From the NCBI GenBank assembly GCA_008828725.1, contig MEHQ01000481.1, positions 126,004-190,003 of the forward strand: a stretch of 64,000 nucleotides of DNA, in the 5' to 3' direction. The DNA comes from Saccharina japonica (lineage: Eukaryota; Sar; Phaeophyceae; Laminariales; Laminariaceae). The number at the start of each line of letters is the position of its first letter. Within the stretch, counting starts at the first letter, position 1. The position numbers and the translations under genes were made by a program. Shown here in pieces: positions 38,001-48,938 of the stretch. The notes under the pieces were generated by a model, which worked only from the letters and a program-made list of their open reading frames with translations, was not told where the DNA came from and searched no databases.

Positions 38001-41000
38001 CACGACCGACACATTGTTAACCTTGTTGTCGTCAATCCTATGTACGTCACAGCAGTCTCATACTCGTAGTACCTATCTGCGTGTCTAGTCATGCTGCTAC
38101 GATCTACGTATGGAGAAGTTTCCGTTACTATTAATAGCACGTCACGTGATATCATACTGGTACGCATTGCACCGCCTTAGAGCCACAGCAGCAGCACGTG
38201 ATACCAGCACATACACCCTAAATATGACTAAAATTCCAAGTGTTCTGTCTCCATAACGGGAGTTCGGTCCAACCAGTCCTACTGTAATAAGGCATGCCTA
38301 ATGGGGGGGGGGGGGGAACGTTGCACTTCGGACACAACAACACGCCTCTGTACCTCAGCAACCCGGACTGCTTCTTGTAGCCGATGCGGTATATATACTA
38401 CACTCGTAATGAATCGTCGTTTTCGTTTTTCAACGTTGTTTTTCGCTCTATCATTTGTCTCAAACTATAAGGACCGTTCGTACAGAAAAAAAAACACACA
38501 AACGGTACTCGTACTTTAGGACAAAGGGTTAAGGTATACTATAATCAAGGTAATCAAGTGCCAAGGGGTTACTAAATCGATTGACGAAACCTAAAGAGTT
38601 CTTGTCGTGACAGCCCCCCGTCACCTTTAACAACAAAAATAACCGCCGGAGAGTGCCCTGCGGTGACAGCCGCGTCAGTATAACGAACCAAGCGAAACCT
38701 AGAGTAGAAGATGTCCTGCGGTTACAGCTTCATCCCCAAAAAACAATAAACTAATAAATTGAGAGCCTTTTGGTACCAAGCCATAGCGATACACAACACA
38801 AAAACTGACAAAAGTGTGGTCATGTCCAGACCTCCACGTCATCCGTCTACCCTAGTGGAAGGGTGCAGAACGAACAGTCAATAATAGTTCATGATGTCTG
38901 GGCAAGCGTCGCACAACTCTTTCGATTGTTATTGTTGGATGAACATGATATTTCGGACACAGAAGCCACGATCCACTAAACCCAGCAGCCCGAGTTGGCG
39001 ATGCTGCTGGAATCATCACTTTCGTTCGTCATGTTCATTTCCAATCTTCGTTTTCATTCGTCATTTTCGATTGCCCTTTTCCGCAATAATTTTCCGATGG
39101 CCATTATTTTCCCCCTCTGAATTATCAAACAGGTATAGCTAAGACAGCATGAAGATGTCCTGAAGCGACAAAGTAGTTCCTTGCGGTCTCCTGCGGTGAC
39201 ACACATCCTCTCTATGTCCCTAAATATAAGCACATTTTTACATGAATATTGAATAAAAACGGTTCTTATATTTCGGGACAGGGTGGTACCTCGTAAAAAA
39301 TAACATACAGTAGTAGTTATCACATGTTAAAAGACCGCGGTTTTATGCTTTGACCGACCGCCCCTGCACTAAAAGTGCTATGTATCATGCGAGTGTGTGT
39401 TGTCTTCACACTAAACCCGTTCCTTCTACCCAAATATTACGTAAGTACACCCAGTGCCTGCCCTGATCCCTAATCCTAGAGAGATACAAAGTATGTGGTC
39501 ACAGACTGTGAGACAGTATATATAGCACGGTTAAAGACAGAGTATATATAGTACAGTAAACATACCTTAACGGACCGTTCCCTGCATCCCTTTTACTATA
39601 TTCGCCCTCTTTTCTCTCTCCTCCCTATCAATAGTCGTAACTCAGATCTGGGGCCACAAAGTAGCCTCGTCTCCTCCCTCCTCCCCCACTACGGTTCGTG
39701 CCTTGCGTTTTTTATCGCGAGAAGACTTCAGCCCTTTCTTCCTATTAATAAAATAATAAAAATTGTATACTGCTTGCCGTATGGCACAAAGAGCCCTCCA
39801 CGCGCTCAAAAAGAGCCCCTTCACTATTACCAGGTATACTCTATTATAGATGCCCTTGATGGCACCTTTGCCATGAATAGTAACCAAAGGGTGAACGAAA
39901 AATTAAACGAAAAAACAAACCTGAAGGATGGCGCGGGCGTGAAGGTTCTCGATGTCCTCTCTGAGAACCTGCTGCTGCCGCCTGAGCGCAGCTTTCCGCT
40001 CCGCTCTCGTCTTGGGTCCCTCCGAGTCGATAATCCCGACGTCCTACGATTATATCACCAACGGAGGCGGGAGGAAGGAAAAGGAAGGGCGAAAGGGCAC
40101 GTAAGATGCTGTTGCTATCACCTCTCGCCTGTCCTGTTACTTCGAAGTTTATCCTTTCGAACTGCGCCCACGTTTCAATGTGTAAAACTACTTGCAAAAA
40201 GTGTGGGGTCATTCTTGCAGTAATACTATCGTAAGGGTTGAGAAGGGAGGCGTGAACAAAAACAAAAGTGAACCTTTACGTACGGAGGTTTTGTGCTCGG
40301 CGCCTAAAGCCAACCTCCCGACCCGAATCCGAATTCAAACCCGAACCCTATACGTAGCAGTGATCAGTGCTGGGATGTTGTGCTTGGTAAGACTATTAAT
40401 AGGTCGGCCGGCTCTGGATGCTGTGCTTGGAAAGACTCTCGTACGGTAGGTTGATTCGGCCGGCTCTGGATGCTGTGGCTTGGAAAGACTATTAATAGGT
40501 TGCTTGAGCCGCTTACAATAAACCCCTTAGCCAACCAGAGTGCGCAAAAGGCTACCCCAGGAAAAATCACCATCAGCCGATGTCCACTAACACACTAACA
40601 CTGTCAAGAACTGGCAGCTAAGCAGAGCAAGTCAACCCTTTCTTGCAAATATAAACCTGGAATAAAAGTATGTTGACCAATGCATTGGTTACCACCAAAG
40701 ACTATCTCTCCGCAAACTACAGTTCCCGCCAATTCCGAGTAGTTTCCCCCCACAACCACGGTGCACCTGTAAACGTATAGAGGGTTTCAACACTCATCTT
40801 TGGTTGCTGCTTGACAAAACAGCAGTGAGCCATTGCGGTTGCGCGTCTTGTACGTGTCTATTTGTGACTTTCTCAAATATTCTTCATTACATATTTGAAG
40901 GGAGTGTTCGGTAGTGTACCTACCAACGTATACCCGGGGTATTGGCTCGGTAAATACCCTAGGAGTACCGAATGTTAGGTGCGTCCGCAACACCCACCCA

Positions 41001-44000
41001 AACTCTACCGGAGTGTTCGGTACGGTCAAAATACCCTGCTGAACTATACCGGAGTGTTCGGCACGGCCGCGATACCCTACCCAAAATTACCAGAGTATTC
41101 GGTACGACCGCAATACCGGTACCCGAAACTTCCGTAAGTTCTACAGTAATAAGTTCGGTACGTCCACCAAAAACACCTCGCGTACCGGTATACTTCGTAT
41201 ACACCCCCTACTAAGCATACCCTTGGAAGGGAAGTATTTCGTTTATTTTTCGAAGAAGGAAAAAAAAATCACCCCCACCTCGTCTTCGCCGTCAGTGCTC
41301 TCCGTCTCCTCCGACTGGAGCTTAGCTGTCTCGGGCCCGCCCATGAGGCGCCCCCACAGGCCCGTCTGGCCCAGCACCGCGGCCGCCGCCACCGGAGCAG
41401 AGGGCGTGCCTCTCGCCTTGAGCAAGGCCGCCTGAAGAGGTTAGAGGGGCGAATAAAAACGATTGAAAAAAAAAGGACGAGGGCGGAAGGAGCGCAACGG
41501 GAAAAAAAAATACTATGCAAAAGCTATTGATAGGACACAGACACCATACGGCAGAAATTTAACCATACAAACAGCTGTGAGCTTGTTTGACACAAACAGC
41601 TATATGCTTGTTTGACACAAACAGCTATATGCTTGTTTGGTAGACGAAGGCTTGCATGAAGCTCATCGCGCTCATTTGGGCAGAGCGTGCGTAGCGCTCT
41701 TCTTCGCTATATGGAAACCCGCGCTTGTGGTTAATTGGCACTGTCGTCAACTGTGTGCGTGCACCTGCGGCGCTCGTGGACGGCACATGAGAACAAAAAA
41801 AGAAAAAGAAAGAAAGAGAAGAGATTTTCGGTCGCGGATGGCGCAGATCTCCGGCCTCAACCAGCACAAAAAATAAGGCATGCCCTACACCTTAGGCGGC
41901 CGAGTAGTTAAGCAGCTCGCTGTGATCAAGACGTGCATCTAATCAAGAGCGCACTCCGCACCCACCTTCTCCCTCGCCGCCGCTAGAACCTTCCGCTGCG
42001 CCGGCCGCAAAAACATGTCCCCGAACTTATCCAAGTACCTCGAGACCTTCTCCAACGCCCGCTCCTTCGGCGTCAGCTCATGCCGCGGCCGCTTCAGAGC
42101 CAGCCTCCACGCGGGCACTCCATCCAAGCCCCCCCCTCCCACCACCCCCAGCCACCCCCTCCCCCCCGCCCCCGCCCGCAGCGCTCCGCTGTCCAAGCCC
42201 CCCCCCCACCCGCTGCCCACGGAGCTTTATGCGTCAAATCACGACGCCGACCCTACTGCGCCGAGCCCGAAAAACGGTCTCAGGCCCGGGCGCCACCCCT
42301 CCAGGGCCGCCGCTAATGTCAAGGCCACACTCCGACGGCCGCAGAACACGCCACCGCAAGCTTCTTCCTTGCCACCCCACCCCCACCGCCTGCCGCCCAG
42401 ACCCACCAGGGCCCCGTTTCGACTCATCCGACGGCCTGCGCTTACGCTTTGCACCGCCGCCGCCGCCGCCGCCGCCCGCTTTCGCCCCCGACGGACTCGC
42501 ATTCGATCGCACGGCAGCAGCGCCCGCAACCCCCGTTCCCCCAATCCCCCCCGCCGAAAACACAATAGAAAAGTTGGGGCGGGGTGGTGGCGGAGGCGAC
42601 ATCGCCGTTGAGGAGGACAACGATGACGCCCCTCCCGAAGAGTCCGCCGCCTGGACCGATCCCGCCGCCACCCCCGCCCCCGCCCCCCCCGCCGCCGCTG
42701 CTGCAGCCGCTGCCCCAGCCCCCGCCCCCGTCCCCGCGGGGTAGGGGGACACTAGCGCCCCCGCCGCGGAATCGTTGGGTGGGGGGACGGCGTAGGCGGG
42801 GTCGGAGGACTCGTTGTCCGATCCAAGCACGCTCTCGCCGCTAGAGGTGTCGGTGTCGGTACCGGCCGTTTTCGTCTGGGGGCGGTAGGGCAGGCGTTTT
42901 CGGGGCGGGGGAGGGGGGCGGGGCAATGATGGGTGTTGCAAACAGAGTGGGAAACAGACACAGAACGGGAGTGTGGTGAACAGAGGGGGGAAACACGTTA
43001 ACACACCGAAAAAACAAAAACAAAAAAAGGGTCGGAGAAGAAAAGACAACAAAAAAAGGCGAAAAAAAAAATAAAAGAAACAAAAAAACGTAGAAAAAGG
43101 TTCCACAACAAGCGAGGAGCAACACACTCCCTTGGTCGGGCGTGGAAAGTCCTTGCTGTCCTTGCTCGGGATGACAAGAGATGGTGTTGGAAGCGTCTGC
43201 ACGCTACGGAACATACCGCCAGCCAAAAAACGCTACGTACCAGTACAACTTTGCGCGCAATGCATATGCGAGCTCATTTATGAAAGCACATGCCGTTAAA
43301 AACGCGAAAGGTAGGACGAATTTCCAAGCCGGGTTTCTGGACAACGGGGATAGTGTAATGTAATACGGACAGGTTTCAGACTATGAATAGAGCATGTGGG
43401 GGGTTGTGCCTGAAAGTACCGTTGCGAGCACGCGTTGACCCGACCCGCAGCGGGTGCAGAAAAAACTACCGGCACAGCAGTACTCATAGGGGAAAAAACA
43501 GGGAAAAACATAAGAGACTCAAATGTTTCCGGCGGGCACCCAGAGGCCTAAAACGTAAAACAAAACAGAACGACGATTGGTCTGTCGAGTTCATCAGCAT
43601 CGACGGCAACAGCAACAGAAGGCCGTAACACCACCACAAGTAGCAAAAACAGTACGTACAAATAGCAGTAGTATAACAGTAGCAGTAGCAGTAGTGTAAC
43701 AGTACCAGTAGCAGCAACAGCAATAGCTGTAGCAGCAGTAATGATAATAGAAGCAGTAGCAGCGGCAATAGCAATAACAGATTCAGCAGCAGCAATAACA
43801 ACAGAAGCAGTAGCAGCGGCAATAGCAGCAACAGCGGCGACAACAAACACGCCGCGACCAGAAACAACTAGGCGCACGCACCAACACCGACACCTACACC
43901 GGACCCTCCTCAATGCGCGCGCACCTCTTCGTTTATAGGCGACAAAATCTCCTCCAAAAAAGGAGGCAGCTCGGTCTGCGCCTGATACATGGCCGCGTCC

Positions 44001-47000
44001 AGTCCCAGCAGGCCTACTACAGCGTGCCTAGCCTCCTGCATCGTAGGTTCCCATCTTTTGTTCTTAGAAAGCTGACGGGGAGGGGGGGGGGGCAGGGGAG
44101 GGGAAGGGGCGGCAGCACGGAGGGACGAAGTGAGCCTCGGGGTGCGAGCTGTGTCTCTCAAGTTTGATATGAGATGTCCTTCAGTTATGTTTGAGCTATC
44201 CATACGTAATGAAAAAGGGGAAGCAACGGTCAGGCGAAGCCATGGTATGCCGTTCCACCGCCCTGCGTGCCCGTGCATACCCACTCGACGTCCTTTGGCG
44301 TTTTTTCCCCCTGCCTTGCTCTCAGCTATTAATGTAAGCACCCAATGAATACAAGCGCGCTATCCGTACAGTGTGCTCGCATATACCAGGTACCTGGTAT
44401 ACAACAGCAGAGAACTACGTATATAAAACATGTAAAATAATAGTGGACTTGATAATGGTATTCTAGAGCTGTACAGAACCAAGTGACATCTACCGCAGAG
44501 ACGGCACGCGACTAACTACTACTTACAGCATACAAGTACAAGCATTATATCTGGCAGGATAAACAACAACCAGCTCATACATACGATATTAATACACCCA
44601 AAAATACAAAAATACAGAAAATACAAAAAAACAGGTACGAGTACCAGGTACGTATGATATGTACAATTCTTACATCTGATGGTCTGATAACAAAATACAC
44701 AACACACGGGAGAAATGGTTGTATCTATGTACGAAGCGCACGCACGACTTGCCTCTCCTACGTACTACGTACGAGTATCTACTCCACGGAACACAAACAT
44801 TGAGATACACATGTCAACACTACCAGGTATAAAAAATAATATTTACCAACATACCAAGATACCTGGTACGTAAGATAATACTTGGGAACGGGTAAAATAT
44901 CCGGCAACCACAAACATATACTACGTACTCGTATACCTGGTATACAGTAAGAAGTACAAGACAGTAGTTCGTGGTATATATGACACCAGTACAAAGATAG
45001 ACCAGTACAGGAAACGCGTAAAAAGGGCGGAATGGTCTTGATAATGTTCTTGGGAATGATCTTGAGAGGCAAAGCAGCAAGGCAAGGCCAACCGGGTGAA
45101 AGCGTGAAAGACCACGATCGCGCACCGACTTGTTTGGGCACTTGTCCAGAGTAGACAGCGGCTTCAACGCGTCAGGCTTCAGCAGAGCGAACTCGTGGGC
45201 GCCAAAGAACTCCACTACCGCCCCGCCGCGGTTGTTCCCTTTCGCCTGCCGTTACAAAAAGGAGGGCAAGTGCGGCGGAATCGGAATCGGAGGACATTAG
45301 GAGATGTTGGGCCGCTTCAACCCTATGTGCTTTTTAGTTTCGCACGACCACGGAAGCGTGAAATGGAAGGAAGGAACAAGGGAAGGAAGAAAGGAAGGAA
45401 AGAAGGAAGGAAGGGCAAAAGGAAGGATGGAAGGAAGGAACGGCCCTGACGTCTGAGGTGCGTGGTGTGCGCGTGACGAACATATGGCCACGATTTAGAT
45501 TTTATCATTACGTATAGTATTTATATTTTGCATTTTCTTGCGGTCGATCCGGGGTGTAGATGCGTTCATGTGTGGAAAATTAAGATCGTTCAATAAACAC
45601 ATCTGATATATTATATGTTCTTCAGTATGTTGACCATCGACCACGGCGGTTTGACGGCAGTCGTTCTACCAGGTATGTTGCTACTAAGGATATAATGCGT
45701 AGAATATGGAGGGACGAAAACGTTGGGTCTTGGTGACAATCGGAGAGGGAGCGGGAGCGAAGCGCGGGACGTGGTATATAGAGCTCGTTGTTGCCCCTCG
45801 CGCGCGAGAACTCTTTTTCACCGCGGCTTGGAACAAAACGACCGCCACGAAAAAAGGCACAACACACATTATTACAAAAATAATACCGGTACAGTACTAT
45901 GAAAAGGCACCCGGGGAGAACTCGCAACTCGCAGTGAAGCGAAGAAAAAAAGGTACGACAGACGATAGCGAAACGGAACAAACAAAAGCTACAAGTATAA
46001 TTGAGTGTTTCAAGTAGCACAGCAGTACAGCACTTAGTTAACACAAAGAAGGTAGAAGAACGGTCAAACGAACCAAACGACTCCACAAGACAACCCGGCA
46101 AAGACAAAAGGAGAGGGAAAATATCTCGACGACCCCCCTGCCATAGAGATGGCATACAATACCAGGTAGAGCAGAGTGATTACCCACAAGTAGTTTAATA
46201 CCTCCGATGCAAAAGATACCACCGAAACAAAAAATGAAAATAAGCACGTGCCTGCTTCTCGAGCTCGTCCCTGAACGCAGGCGGGACCCTCCCAATGTTG
46301 ACCTCCTTCAGCGCCGTCGACGTGCCGCTTCCCCAGAGCAGCATCGCGGGCCAGTAGAAATTCTTCGCCTGCTTCGCCCACACCAGTTTGTCCGGCCGCG
46401 CCCACACCGACGAGTACTCGGTGCCCCTCGACGCGTGGAAGGCAAGGAGCACCGTCGCCGGCGACAACACCGCGTCCAGCGCAAGCCACGCCGCCAAAAC
46501 AACCGGCGCGCTCGGCACCGCCATCGCCGGCTGCTGGCCCGCCGTCCGCGCTGCCGCCGCCGCCGCCGCCGTCGCCGCTGCAGCCGTCTCCGCCGCGAGC
46601 CACGCACCCTGCCTCGGCCCAAAGAGCCAGTCGGCGCAGGCGTCGCGCCCGGCCTTCTCGCTCCCGCTGCTGTTCAGCGCGAGGGAGGCTCCGATGCTGC
46701 CCAGGCCGATCACGGCGGCGATGGCTTCGTCCACCCCGCCGTTACCCGAGGAAGAAGACGAAGACGACGAAGAGGAGGAAGAGGAGGCGTTATCGTCGTC
46801 TCGGGAGGGCGGGGGCGGCTGGTGAGCGCGCAGCCCCAGCGCCAGGCACGCTCGCTCCGCGAACAGTCCGAGGGTCCACTCGTCGTCGCTCGGCTCCCCG
46901 TCCCCCGCTAGCTGAGGCAAAATGTCTTCAGAGAACTCCCGCGCGACGCTCATCGCGCCCGCCCCGCCCGCGGCCAGCGCGGCCTTGCTGGCCGCTTGCA

Positions 47001-48905
47001 CCGCCTGTCGGGCAGCCTCGCGCAGCGGCCCGCGGAGCTGCGTGCGCCAGCCAAGGCGGTAGCGGACGCTCCGAAGAGCGGCGCGTCGGCGGAGGGCGGC
47101 GGTGCGGCTCTCTCCCGGAACGGGAAGGTCGGCCTCCGCCCACTGGGATTCGAATAGCGCCTGGGGTGGGGGGGGAAGGGGGGGGTACTCATGTCATGCA
47201 TGGCCGTAGCCGTACGGGAGGGGGGGGTAGATATGAGGGGAGTGTTCATAGAGGCCTTTTGGGGTCAAGTCTGGCTTGGCTGGCTAAATACTGGTTACCA
47301 GATATCTCGTACTCTGTACCAGGTCGGGTCCTGTTGAGAGAGGGAGAGAGAGCAAATATCAGCATAGAGGCCACGCGCCGACATACTTCGTATTACAGCA
47401 GGTACAAAGGTATGATGCTGTCACTCGTCATTTGTGACACCAAGGAACACTAAAAAGGCGCGAAAGGAAAAATCAAAATGCAAACGGTCGAGTAAACCAC
47501 CAAACGATGCCATCGCAATCTATCTTCACAGCAGTACCAGATAACCCAGCAGTAGACTACTCGTACTGCTCCTGTACTACTGCTCTTTATATGTTCATCA
47601 TGCTGTATATTGCACTTGCAAGGCTCAACACACAAACTCGATACAGGCAAGGGCAAAACACACACATAGACAACATCCCCCTCTGTCTCGAAAGGGATGC
47701 GTGGACAATGGCCAAATGACTAAGGCGAGCAACAAATGAGCACCCCCCCCCCCGCCCACCTTCTCGAAAGGGATGCGTGGTCAATGGTCAAACGACGACG
47801 TACGGTAAGCAACAAATAAGGACGCACCCCCACCCTTCCACAGATCAATCTTCACACACATGACCCACAAAACGAACTAACCCCTCCGAAAGGCATTTTC
47901 CCTATACCCTCGTACAGCAATGCGGTGCCCCCCCTCCTGCCCCCCATTCCACGCCCCCAGGGCGTTCTCTCTCACCCTCAAGTGCCGGGCGATGCCGACG
48001 AAAAGCTGGCTGGTGCCGATGTTAAACTTTTCGCAGTTGCGGAAAATGCGCACGGTGTCTCGCCTCAGCCGGCCCGCAGCGTTGTCGTAAGCGCCCCGGC
48101 GGAGGCGTCGAGCAACTGTCGCGAGGTCGATCGGCCTCCTTACAACGAGGGTGTACCGTTGCGCTAGCTGGAAGGGGAAAATCGACGGGGGGGGAGCGTT
48201 GAGCAGCGAGGGGTAGGCGTTAGGCGCCGAGAGTTGATCGTTGAGAGTTGACGGGCAAACGTTACCATGTACATACTCGTACCTCGTACGCGTAAATAAC
48301 TTCACAAGTAACAGCAATGATATCATAAGGGTGCGAACCACTTTGTAGTTCTGGTGAGCCTTAACTACACCCATGGTATATATATACTGCTGCTGTACGT
48401 ACGTACCTGTTGAGATTTTTTAGGAGTTGAGGGGATGTCGACTATTATATTATTATGAGTGATTTTCGTATATACATCATACATACCACTCGCCGCTTAC
48501 CCGAGGTATACCTTTAAGTACGGATTACCGTATATAGGACACCACGGGTACGAACGAAAGAACCATAGTAAACAGGACAAGATGCTGTTATTAATAGTAA
48601 AAATAGGTAAACAACGTATAGGTTTTAGTGTATACCGTAGGTCCTATTTACTAGTGTTTACTATAGCCCCCCGGAACACGGGGTACAGCTGCTGCCGCTG
48701 CCTGGTTGGTAACACCGCTCGTACAACGTACGGAGTTAAACGTACAGCAGCAGCCGGACATACTGTAGTTACCGGTAGAGTTAGTATTAGCAAAGCTCGT
48801 ACCATAACCCAGGTAGATAATCAATACCAGGTACGGTGGTACTACGTACACAGAGTAGTATAGTTACGCGGCGGGAATTGGCAAACGAAAGGGAGGGAGG
48901 GGAGT

Positions 48906-48938
<33 letters not shown>

